Part shown: in pieces, positions 51,845-60,015 of the stretch | How positions within the stretch are numbered: the first letter of the stretch is position 1 | Layout: each line of letters starts with the position of its first letter | NCBI GenBank assembly: GCA_002786025.1 | Contig: NHNW01000054.1 | Coordinates: 186,001-250,000 of the forward strand | DNA length: 64,000 nucleotides | Direction: 5' to 3' | DNA from: Zasmidium citrigriseum | Taxonomy: Eukaryota > Ascomycota > Dothideomycetes > Mycosphaerellales > Mycosphaerellaceae | Notes under the pieces: model-generated | Databases searched by the model: none | What the model was told of the DNA's origin: nothing | What the model saw: the letters and a program-made list of their open reading frames with translations, nothing else | Made by a program: the position numbers and the translations under genes

Positions 51845-52456
51845 GCGCTCGGCACAGCACCGAATCACACCACACATTTAACTACGAAGGACTCACGATT
51901 TTTGCTTTGGCGTTTGGGTATCAGTTGAAAAAGGGGGTCTGCGTCTCGAAACGACCGGAGGATGGTTGGGTTTCTGGAGCGTTATATTCGAATTCACAGT
52001 TCACGTTCTCAATCTCGAGACTTGATCGTCGGTCACTCACCCGTATAAACTAGCTGCCGCAATGTTGAACAGTAATGTGCTTTCCCAACTACTCTTAAGC
52101 TTGGATTCACGCTGACTTGAACCAATCCAGGCTTTACTTATTACCGCCGTACGAACGACCTCGAGACCGAAGGTGGTGAATCTTTGCGGAGGTGAATGGA
52201 GACTGCACGCACCTCGCCAACGGCGAGTTAATCTCTGCAAGTGAATACCTAAGAGCATCGTACGCGGCCCTCGAGGGTATAAATAGGCTGTCGCTGCCCA
52301 CCCCTCGAGCCTCGCTCGTCCTTCTGGTGCACTTTTCAAACCTTCACTAACTCCACGTCAGCTCTCAACAGCAACAACCTCCCATTCCCGATCACCAGAC
52401 TCGTCGACCAAGGCCTCAAAGATAAGCTCGAAGACCTTAAACCACCTCCATCCACC
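51845..52456. promoter_or_regulatory. Intergenic region with TATA box
   Basis: 612 bp. TATAAATA at 52278-52285 lies 172 bp upstream of the paralogue 2 ATG. No coding frames are supported. Confidence 0.5.
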
Positions 52457-53599
52457 ATGGCGAACGAGACGATCATCCAGACGCTCACCTTCAGCTCCAG
52501 CAGCGAGGATTCCGGAGTCGAGGACCACACGCTGACCTCCCTCGAGTCGACCGAATCTACGAACAGCTCTAACACTTCTGTGAGCGACACCGTCAAGCCT
52601 CCTCCGAAAGACAAGAAGGCTGCCTCGAAGAAGCCCTGGACTTGCCGCGGTACCCAGCCCGAGATTCAATGGGACCTCGTGCTGCCAGGTGAGCCACTCG
52701 CCATCGATATTGAGTTTCAGCAATATCGCAACAAGAAGACCGGCATTACCAAGCATCGCCACGGTCGGACAGCACTCGTCAACACCGCAGGTGACGTTTT
52801 GTTCGATCGCCACCTCGCCTATCCGGCCGAAGCGGATATCACCAAGACCTACCCGCCCAAGGAGTACGGCGTCGAGGCTCCAGATCTGCTGTTCAAGAAT
52901 GGCGCTCTGGATGCACGCGTGATGGAGAAGGAGCTCAAGGAGTTGATGAAAGACCACCCCATCATCGTGCATGACGAGTCCAGCGACATGAAGGCTTTCT
53001 ACTACCAGCAGAACCAAGATGCCTTCTCTTCCTCGAACGGTGTCACCGTCCACGACACGCAGAAGCTCTACGCTCATCTCCAACACCACGGCAAGATCGG
53101 ATTAGCCAACGCATACCGTATGACTTTCCACAAGAGCATCCAGGAGGGACCTATCCACTCTCCAGTAGAGGACGCCAGAGCCACGATGGAGCTGCACCTT
53201 CACAAGTTTCCGTACGACCGCGAAGCTGAGAAGGCCAAGTACGAGGCAGAGCAGGCGAAGCTCGCGGCTGAGAAGCCCAAGTCGAAAGTCACCAAGCAAC
53301 ACGCTGGCAACAAGTACAAGACCTCCTCCAACGCTGATGAGTTCGGCGGCCTCATCACGGTGAAGAAGACTCAAGGCAAGACGAAGCGCGAGAAGAAGAC
53401 TGCAGCCGTTCTCGCTCAGGCGACCAATGACCAAGACACCGCAGTTCAGACTCGCACCTTCGCCTCCAGCACCACTCCCAAGATCAATCAACCCAAGCCA
53501 GCCGGTCGCCGCTTTCCAGGTCCAGCAGGCGCACCAGCTTCAACCTCTGCCACCGGATTCGCCTTCGCGGACGATGCCTTCCCTGTCCTGGGCAAGTAA
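52457..53599 (+). CDS. DEDDh exonuclease-like protein (REX4/ISG20 fold), paralogue 2
   Basis: An intronless protein of 380 residues, tandem paralogue of the gene at 50849. It has a Ser/Thr/Glu-rich leader of about 55 residues. Acidic motifs are PLAIDIEFQQY, PIIVHDESSDMKAF and GPIHSPVEDARATMELH, giving the complete D-x-E, D and H-x4-D set. The cores share LPGEPLA, RxALVNTA, YPP and PDLLFxNGALxAR. The linker is Lys/Ala-rich and coiled-coil-like (KYEAEQAKLAAEKPK), and the C-terminus ends FADDAFPVLGK, nearly the same as in paralogue 1. The ATG sits in an excellent context (caccATGGc) behind a clear TATA box. The function is probably 3'-5' nucleic acid trimming, but the retained C-terminal peptide suggests a shared partner protein. 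Confidence 0.8.
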   Translation: MANETIIQTLTFSSSSEDSGVEDHTLTSLESTESTNSSNTSVSDTVKPPPKDKKAASKKPWTCRGTQPEIQWDLVLPGEPLAIDIEFQQYRNKKTGITKHRHGRTALVNTAGDVLFDRHLAYPAEADITKTYPPKEYGVEAPDLLFKNGALDARVMEKELKELMKDHPIIVHDESSDMKAFYYQQNQDAFSSSNGVTVHDTQKLYAHLQHHGKIGLANAYRMTFHKSIQEGPIHSPVEDARATMELHLHKFPYDREAEKAKYEAEQAKLAAEKPKSKVTKQHAGNKYKTSSNADEFGGLITVKKTQGKTKREKKTAAVLAQATNDQDTAVQTRTFASSTTPKINQPKPAGRRFPGPAGAPASTSATGFAFADDAFPVLGK

Positions 53600-53944
53600 T
53601 CGACGACCACGAAAACTACATTGCTTTATCACTTCACGAACGGAACCTCGATAGCACGATCATGTGCAGGCGTTTAGGTAAAAAGGACTCACGGATACCC
53701 GTCTCTAGGAAGGACAGGAGGCGCTCGGAAAAGAAGGCGCGCAAGCAAGGGCGTTCCACAGGTCTACGAAATAGACGTCGAAAGCGTTTGTATCTCCATT
53801 TTGCTTTCCAGTATTTCTTATCCCTACCGTGACTCCTGTCGTCGTCTGCCCGACTACTCCTTTCCCCTCATCATCCCCCTCCTGAATCTCCCAAAACTCC
53901 CAAAACTCCAACAACACATTCGTCAACACAACTTGCCCTTCTCC
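53600..53944. other. Convergent intergenic region
   Basis: 345 bp between the exonuclease-like paralogue and the first small secreted protein gene. It contains a CTCCCAAAACTCCCAAAACTCC direct repeat at about 53888-53910. Nothing else was seen. Confidence 0.4.
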
Positions 53945-54214
53945 TCAACACATTTCCTTGTCCTCCGAATTGCAACAGTCGCAGTAGCCCCACAAGAAAT
54001 TCTTTGGCTCGCAGAGCATGAGACCTGAAATGGGTTAATCTTCTCCGATTGGAAGAAGAGGGTGGACGATGGACTTGCCTGATGGGTTGCTGTCGCTTTT
54101 ACATTCGCCCTTGTGGTGAAACCCTCCTTCTCCGCGCTTTGAGAACTCCCAAGGCAGGGCGGTGGCTAGGGGGAGCAAGGCTGTGAGGGCCAGGATGAGG
54201 GTTTGGAAGCGCAT
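53945..54214 (-). CDS. Small secreted cysteine-rich protein A of a four-gene array (GC-AG intron)
   Basis: I predict 71 residues from exons 54079-54214 and 53945-54024. The signal peptide is MRFQTLILALTALLPLATA. The mature part carries a possible Kex2 site (FSKR), then GECKSDSNPSG, where the intron splits the Gly codon. It ends with six cysteines in all, including the WGYCDCCNS block. The 54-nt intron uses a GCAAGT donor and TTTCAG acceptor. The nearest GT donor (four bases on) would throw the second exon out of frame and lose the cysteines. Proteins B, C and D in this array have the same plan. No known effector or antimicrobial family was recognised; effector-like is a description of form only. 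Confidence 0.8.
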
Positions 54215-54390
54215 GGCGGTGGTTGTGGTAAGTGGGTGAGGTTGTGAGATTGCTGGTTTTGGAGAGTGAGGTATGATGTTGGAGATGCGAAGAATTGTGA
54301 AAGATATAGGGAACAAAGGTATTTTTTGGGAGGACTCGAAAAGATCAAAAATTCTGCCTGGTTGCTCGTGATGAGCTTTACAAAGTCGCT

Positions 54391-54401
54391 GATAGGCAGG
54401 G
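54391..54401 (-). promoter_or_regulatory. Shared upstream element of secreted protein gene A
   Basis: CCCTGCCTATC followed by AG on the minus strand, about 180 bp upstream of the gene A start. The same CCCTGCC(T/A)ATCA core lies upstream of genes B and C at similar distances. Confidence 0.5.
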
Positions 54402-54571
54402 CGGGAGTAATACGATATGAGTCAGAAAGAACGATAGCTTTTGACATTTGTAGATGGACCTCATGCTGACAACCTCGCAGACGCTGATTTGATCATAGAT
54501 ATCGTAAAGATTGGATACCTCGCCACGGATTCGGACTCTGCCCAAGTAGGATTCGTCCCTTCGTTCAACCC

Positions 54572-54953
54572 CTAAAACCCCCCAAAAATACAAGACGCCC
54601 GACTCGCCACATCCTCAAAATCATTCAACCCTAATAAACAGATCAGCACACACGCAAGAAAATGACAGCACGCATCCACCCACGTGGACGGGCAAGAGTC
54701 CTTCTCGCTTGTCTGGCAGCAGGTGCACTCAATGTAGTCCCAACTCGTTTTGACGCAGAGAGCAAGACCTTGACACTCCGTGTTAGATGATACTAATTGA
54801 AGTCAGATGGCGTTGGCACTTGCCCTTGGGGTTGCTGTCGCCTTTGCACATCTTCCTCTTGTGTTTGAATTTGTACCCGTCGTGGTTCTCCGCGGGCAGG
54901 GCTGTGGATAGGAGGGGGAGGATCAAGGCGAGGATGATGGTGTGGAAGCGCAT
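54572..54953 (-). CDS. Small secreted cysteine-rich protein B (GC-AG intron, extended C-terminus)
   Basis: I predict 108 residues from exons 54824-54953 and 54572-54768. The signal peptide is MRFHTIILALILPLLSTALP. The mature part is basic (KFKHKRKMCKGDSNPKG), with a dibasic HKR site and the intron again at the Gly after N-P-x. The 55-nt intron has a GCAAGT donor and TCAAG acceptor. The second exon gives LALCVKTSWDYIECTCC and SEKDSC, matching the cysteine order of A, C and D. It then runs on for 44 residues with more cysteines before TAG, where its relatives stop. The extension may reflect a lost stop codon. Confidence 0.72.
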
Positions 54954-55107
54954 TCTGGCGGTGAGGCTGGCGGAAGTGAGTTGAAAGGGAGATTTGCAGG
55001 GAGAGGAAGTCGAAGAGGCGAGAAGTGCGCGATATGTTGGAAGGAGGAGCTGGTAGAGTACGAGAAAATTTGTTGGTGAGCGGTCACGAGGAGCTTACGA
55101 GATCGGT

Positions 55108-55118
55108 GATAGGCAGGG
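55108..55118 (-). promoter_or_regulatory. Shared upstream element of secreted protein gene B
   Basis: CCCTGCCTATC followed by AC on the minus strand, about 160 bp upstream of the gene B start. Flanking sequence (CGAGGAGCTTAC on the plus strand) also resembles the gene A promoter. Confidence 0.5.
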
Positions 55119-55247
55119 AGAGGATATGGTAAGATTCCAGAAGAGTGGATGCTCATGGGTTTTGTAGACGAAGTGTATGTGCTGACATGCTCGCAAATGC
55201 TGATTTGGTGCTCAATACCATTGGCACTTTGCATACAAGAGCTGCAG

Positions 55248-55563
55248 TCATGTGCTGTCATCATTGTCGTCGCCTGGCCAAGTCTGCATATGTCCCACAT
55301 GGCAATGATCAGACCAGGACTGATCCATCTCGCAGCACTTGCACTCGTGCTTCTTGTCGGCACAGTAAGCGATACCTCATTGTTCGATCAGTGGAAAGGT
55401 TGAAATGGGGTGTCAGCAGGGTTGAGGACTCACCTGAGGGATTCTTGAATCTCTTGCATTGTCCGAGCGTTACGAAAGAGGGCTCATCGCGGTCTTTGCC
55501 GTGCCCTGGCAGTGCTGCGGCCAGAAGGGGGAGGAGTAGTGCGACGATGGTTTGGAAGCGCAT
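55248..55563 (-). CDS. Small secreted cysteine-rich protein C
   Basis: I predict 85 residues from exons 55434-55563 and 55248-55375. The signal peptide is MRFQTIVALLLPLLAAALPG. The first exon ends GQCKRFKNPS and the intron splits the following Gly codon, as in its relatives. This intron (58 nt) has a normal GTGAGT donor and ends ATGAG. The second exon reads IAYCADKKHECKCCEMDQSW and then SDHC, completing the six-cysteine pattern. It continues with an acidic tail (WPGDDNDDST). The unspliced frame gives a different, cysteine-poor end and is not preferred. Confidence 0.82.
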
Positions 55564-55713
55564 CTTGGATGTGGCGGACGGCGGGATTTTGGTGTCGTTG
55601 GTGTAGGATTGATGGAGAGGGTCTCGGAAGGGCGAGAGGTGTGCGATATGTATTGAAGATTCTTGGTGGGACTCCATGATCAGAAATCTGCTTACAAGCT
55701 TTCCGAATTTTGT

Positions 55714-55724
55714 GATTGGCAGGG
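55714..55724 (-). promoter_or_regulatory. Shared upstream element of secreted protein gene C
   Basis: CCCTGCCAATC followed by AC on the minus strand, about 155 bp upstream of the gene C start. It differs from the A and B copies at one position. Confidence 0.45.
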
Positions 55725-56362
55725 CCTGAGCATTTTGCCAGGAGAACGACTAATAGGTCAGCTTTTGAAAGATGATTCGGATTGATAGTGGTTCTTTAGG
55801 CGATGGTCATGGCAGTTGTCTTTGTGGTGCTGGCGGTCTGCGTAAAGCATGCGGCTTCTGTGTGCTGTAAACGGTCGAAGTACAAGGGAAATGATTGAAG
55901 TGGAAGGTAGAAGATATGGACCATGCGCATCCTAAGGTTAGCAATCGGGCACGAGTCGTTGAAGATCGGGTCGGAGTTGGGTAGGACTGTGCTCTGTGCC
56001 GGAGAGTGGGTCTGGTATGATTCCGCGAGGACTTGTGTGCTCGTGAACTTGCTGTGGATCTTTGGTTGATAGAGCGAGGAGTATTTGCTGGGAGAGCAAA
56101 GGGGTAAAGTCATGATTTGAGGATTGAGAATGTTGGTGCTGGACCAGATTCACGGCAGGTTCTTGATATTCTGGTGTCCGGATGCAGTATCGAAGCCACT
56201 CAAGCTCTCGACATTCCCGCCAGCGCCTTCTCCGATTTTCCAGACGCCTATGGTTGTGCCCGCTTCGAAGCTGGTGGGTCAGCGACCCGTGATAGAATGG
56301 AGAAGTATTCCAGCGACGTACTCTTCAGCAGACATTGCGACTTGTCCTCTGCCCAAAGCTGA
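55725..56362. other. Intergenic region within the secreted protein array
   Basis: About 640 bp without a further family member. I looked for another signal-peptide exon of the MRF/MRI type on the minus strand and found none with the N-P-x-G junction. Nothing else is supported. Confidence 0.4.
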
Positions 56363-56669
56363 CTACGGGACGTAATCTTTCTCTGGGTAGCAAATATGCT
56401 CCTCATCCTCGCAGCAGAAGCACGTCTCGAAGAGCCACTTGAACACACGGTCTCCGGTCATGCAGACAGACAGACCTAATCATACGACCTGTCAGCGACT
56501 GCTCAGGCTTCGAGAGGGACGAATTACCATGAGGGTTCTTATCAGTCTTGCAGCGCTTGTGGAATCTGAAGCGCTTCTTTTCGTAATTCGCAGCTTCCTT
56601 GTTAGGCAGCGCCGCGGCAAGAGCTAGGGGAGCAAAGGCAACCGCGAGGAGGAGGTTTTGGATGCGCAT
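56363..56669 (-). CDS. Small secreted cysteine-rich protein D
   Basis: I predict 84 residues from exons 56528-56669 and 56363-56475. The signal peptide is MRIQNLLLAVAFAPLALAAA. The mature part has basic sites (YEKKRFRFHKRCKTDKNPHG), with the intron splitting the Gly codon. The intron (52 nt) runs from GTAATT to GATTAG. The second exon reads LSVCMTGDRVFKWL, ETCFCCEDEEHIC and ends EKDYVP. The six-cysteine order (single, single, C-x-C-C, single) matches genes A to C. Its promoter lacks the CCCTGCC element found in the other three, so it is the most divergent member. Confidence 0.82.
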
Positions 56670-56873
56670 GTTGGCGGTATTGTGTGAAGATTTGATGTAG
56701 GTTGGAAAGAGCGAGAGGTGTATAATGTATAAAATGAAGGATTAGTTTTTGATTTGTAGGTGCCTGGTGTGCTTACCTGCTCAGCGACGCTGACTTGCTT
56801 GACCGCCTTGGTCATGTGAAGCATTTTGGAGTTAATTTGCATCTATCCCCATCGATACCCACATCTGTCGATA

Positions 56874-57310
56874 GGGATCATGCCCTTGAACAGGCTATTA
56901 GCACGTTTGACAGAGACCTTAGTCTTGGGGATAGGTCCGTATATGTCCAAAGTGCTCTCCATTCGATGGCCGTCAACGTGGCTCACTCGGCGGCAGTCAG
57001 GCGCAATGATCGAGGTGAAATCAGTCCAGTCCCCATCGATCTCCACGGCTCTCTCAAGGGATCATGCCCTCAGACATGCTATTGATGACTTTGAAATAGG
57101 TCTTGATATTGGGGATAGGCTGGTTGAAGTGGAAAGTGCTCCCGTTCGATCGCCCTTGACGTGGCTCACCTGGCGGCACTCAAGCGGAAGGAGAGAGGTG
57201 AAGAATGCGCAGTACCCATCAATCTCCGTCCTCTGAACGATCGATCGTGCCTCTGAATAGGCCATTGCAGCCTTTGAGATGGAACAGAGATTTGGGGATC
57301 AAGGTGCTCT
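56874..57310. repeat. Tandem repeat of about 184 bp, two full copies and one partial
   Basis: Copy 1 is 56874-57057, copy 2 is 57058-57240 and a partial copy 3 covers about 57241-57310. Each starts GGGATCATGCCCT or a close form. They share TTGGGGATAGG, AAAGTGCTC, TTCGAT, ACGTGGCTCAC, GGCGGCA and a CCCATC(G/A)ATCTCC end. Divergence is considerable (roughly a third of positions). Frames are open on both strands across copies, but neither translation is clearly conserved, so I treat it as non-coding. Confidence 0.75.
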
Positions 57311-57490
57311 GCAGGACGCGTCGTCGATCGAAGGTTCGGAGCTCGGCTCGACACGCTACTGCACGTCATTTTAGCGTGGTGGGCAAAGCTTGGCATGCAG
57401 CTGGGAGCTCAAAAAGTTGCGATCCCCGCAGCTCGATCTCCTTCCAAGCAACCCTTTAGCTGTATCAGACGTCGAGAACAAGCCGCCATC

Positions 57491-58243
57491 ATGGAGAGAA
57501 TAGACGCCAAACCCGCCATCGAAGACTTCAAGCTACTCGCAGACCATCAGGCTCAGACGCCCGAGACTTTCTTCGCCTCAAAGCCAGTCCTACACGCGCA
57601 CGCGATCTCCGCGATCTCGACAGCCGACCATGCCGAGCTTCAGCGTCTTGAACACCCAGTCGACGTCTTCGTAAGCTCGAGATACCTCACACTCTACTCC
57701 GACACTTCGTCTTTCGGCTTCAATATCCCATACCCGGCTATTACCGTCACGGCTCAAGATGGCGCAGACGTGCTTCTAGAGATCAACCTGTCCGATCAGG
57801 ATACTGCCGACGAGGATATCGAATTCCTGCAGCTGCGTATTACCCCTGAGCGCATTGAGAAGCATGGAGAAGAGCAAGCAGAGGCTGGAGCAGGGCAGAC
57901 GAACATCAATGGAGCTTCAAATGGGACCACAAGCAGCAACGATACCTCTACAGCGCTCTACAAGGCTATATCAGACTGCCAAGAGCTCAACCCCGACCCC
58001 GCAGACGACGAAGAGGACGGAGAAGGAGGATTCGACGAGACAGCACCAGGCGCCACAGGCTGGATAACCAGCGAGAATATGGCGGATTTCATGGACGAGG
58101 AAGGCAATCTCCGCATCGGGGAGGGAGTCACAGTGGTCGGAGAGGACGAAGCTGGGCTCGGTGCTGGTGCAGGAACGCGGAGAACGGCTGCGGATAGGGA
58201 GGATGGAGAGGATGGAGACAGCAAGTGGCAGAGGACCTCATAG
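57491..58243 (+). CDS. Methylosome subunit pICln-like protein
   Basis: A 250-residue intronless protein. The N-terminal part has the pH-like fold pattern of pICln: VDVFVSSRYLTLYSDTSSFG, FNIPYPAITVTAQDG and ELRIT-like FLQLRITPE. A long acidic linker (DPADDEEDGEGGFDE) and the C-terminal block GWITSENMADFMDEEGNLRI follow. pICln binds Sm proteins and the PRMT5 arginine methyltransferase during snRNP assembly. ATG 57491 (catcATGGAG) begins the conserved region; an in-frame ATG at 57395 adds 32 residues without homology. The acidic-only tail and overall length agree with fungal members. Degenerate repeats begin directly after its stop codon. Confidence 0.87.
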   Translation: MERIDAKPAIEDFKLLADHQAQTPETFFASKPVLHAHAISAISTADHAELQRLEHPVDVFVSSRYLTLYSDTSSFGFNIPYPAITVTAQDGADVLLEINLSDQDTADEDIEFLQLRITPERIEKHGEEQAEAGAGQTNINGASNGTTSSNDTSTALYKAISDCQELNPDPADDEEDGEGGFDETAPGATGWITSENMADFMDEEGNLRIGEGVTVVGEDEAGLGAGAGTRRTAADREDGEDGDSKWQRTS

Positions 58244-58280
58244 GCCTAAGATACCCCTAAGATACCCTATGGAAACCTGG

Positions 58281-58950
58281 ATCGATCCCCGCTGCACCGT
58301 CTCCATCCAAGCTCTCCAAATGCTTCTCAAGGTACTACCAGAACTCGACAGTCCCGCGGAGATACCAACAGGTCCAATACGTGAGTGAAGCCACAAGTGA
58401 GCCTACAAGTGAGCCGACAAGTGAGCCGACAAGAGCTAAGAAGTAAGCTGACAAGTGAGCTAGTAAATGAGCCGACAAGTGAGCCGATAAGGAGTAGATT
58501 CCATAAAGCTGGGCCGAAAGCAGGGAGAACATCTCGGGATAAGGAGGAGGACAAAGGAGACAGCAGTAGCCGGGGACGGGATAGACCTGAGATACCCCCC
58601 AAGATACCACCGCCGAGACCAACACCTAAGATACCCAAAGGATGCGACAATCGATCGCCGCCAGAATACGTCTGTCTAAGCTCCCCGATTCCAGCTCGAG
58701 CTACTGCTAGTACTCTACAGTCCCGCGAGGACGCTATTAAGAAACACTGCCGATCGATCTCCCCTACATCGCATCCATCCAAGCTCTCCAAATGCCCCTC
58801 GAACTACTACTAGAACTCTACGGCTTCCCGGGGATACTCATAGTCCTACGGAATGCTAACTATCGATCCCCGCTACATCGTCTACACCCAAGCTTACGGA
58901 ACCTAGGTTAAGCTACTACTGGAACTCGATAATCCCGCTAGGATATTAAG
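58281..58950 (+). repeat. Array of degenerate ORF-like repeats (about 110 bp unit)
   Basis: Four related segments begin near 58281, 58680, 58751 and 58861. Typical DNA reads ATCGATCCCCGCTACATCGT, CCATCCAAGCTCTCCAAATG and CTACTACTAGAACTC. In one frame they encode IDPRCTVSIQALQMLLKVLP, QLELLLVLYSPARTLL, IDLPYIASIQALQMPLELLL and IDPRYIVYTQAYGT followed by a stop. Between copies 1 and 2 lie AAGATACC(C) repeats and a 12-bp CAAGTGAGCCGA repeat (58394-58490). Stops and frameshifts show that the array is not an intact gene. Origin unknown. Confidence 0.65.
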
Positions 58951-59517
58951 AGATTCAATGCGGGAGCGAAACCACTAGAAGTAAGCTAGTAAGGAAGCTA
59001 GCAAAGTAAGAAGAAGTCAACAACAAGTAAGGCCAACAAGTAAACATAACTTAAGTTTGAAGTAAGCTAACAAGTCATTTAATAGGTACAAGGGCAGGAG
59101 ATAGCTAAACGAAAGAAGCATTCAAACCGACAAGCCTACAAGTAAGTGAAGACAAGTTAAGCCATAAGTAAGCTAACAAGTAAACAGAACCCGAGGTCAA
59201 AGTAAGCTAACAGGCGTCTTAATAGGAATAAGTACAAGGTCATAGCCAAGTAAGAGGAGTAGGTCAACAAGTAAACCCACGAGTAAGCGAGCGAGCAACC
59301 CAGAGTCGTCCAACCTCCCCATCGATCTGCGGTCCTAATCTTAAGGCATGTGACTACGATACAGCGATTCCTGCAACTTTGGCAGTACTCCAAGGCATTG
59401 AAGCTCACAGTCTACGAGATCTCGACGGAGAGTCAACCCAGAGAGTCGACGTGAGCAATTCTGGAAAGCAAATCGCCACGACAATGACCGGCTTCCTCTC
59501 CACCTAGGGACCCATCT
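58951..59517. repeat. A-rich region with AAGTAAGCTAACAAG-type repeats
   Basis: Plus-strand A-rich stretch with many copies of CAAGTAAGC, AAGTAAGCTAACAAGT and GACAAGT from 58970 to about 59290. It resembles a decayed extension of the preceding CAAGTGAGC repeat. No gene is supported here. Confidence 0.55.
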
Positions 59518-59712
59518 TCAACTCTCCAACATCTCCTTAGGCACAAAGTTGAACCCCGTACTCACGACCGCCAAAATCGAGCTCACCACGATCAAAGACC
59601 AATCCACCATCCTCTGCCTTCGACTCAACTCTTTCCCGAAGAGCTTAAAGTGAAACGCGCACGGCAGAATCAAACAGATTGTGAAGCAAGCCACGGTGCC
59701 GAGGAGACTCAT
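59518..59712 (-). pseudogene. 3' fragment of a vacuolar amino acid transporter (AVT/Aa_trans family)
   Basis: A 64-codon frame that reads MSLLGTVACFTICLILPCAF, then KLFGKELSRRQRMVDWSLIV and ends after two hydrophobic segments. This is the pattern of the last two membrane spans of Aa_trans (AVT-type) amino acid transporters. The frame continues only a few codons upstream (QSPF before the Met) until a TAA, and no upstream membrane exon is present in the remaining 300 bp before the next gene. The rest of the transporter has been lost, so this is a 5'-truncated relic. A real very short gene is unlikely. Confidence 0.6.
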
Positions 59713-60015
59713 GAACGGGCTTTGAGGATGTTACGGATATCGGTTATTTGAGGAATTGACGCCCTTCTGGGAGACATTTCTCGGGCGAAACGCAACTATT
59801 GGAGCCAGTCGAGAAGTGAGCCTTCAGATTCGAGCGGGAATGGGGCACGCAACAGATCAACGTGAGTCTTCGCGAACCTATTCCCACGAAGCACACAGCG
59901 AAGCAAGGCATTCAGGCTCCATTTAGAAACCAGTAATAGACATTTTCACGCGGCTCGAGAGTCCAGACACATATCAAAATCAACATTATCATTAACCATA
60001 AGCACAACTAGGTAA
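59713..60015. other. Intergenic region
   Basis: 303 bp between the transporter relic and the 3' end of the large membrane protein. I searched it on the minus strand for the missing transporter exons and saw none. Confidence 0.45.

Noticed and set aside
52358..53089. Minus-strand frame of 243 codons
   Set aside because: Antisense to the exonuclease-like paralogue with intact catalytic motifs.
56826..57236. Plus-strand frame of 136 codons through the 184-bp repeats
   Set aside because: The repeats do not conserve a protein sequence in this or the opposite frame; treated as non-coding repeat.
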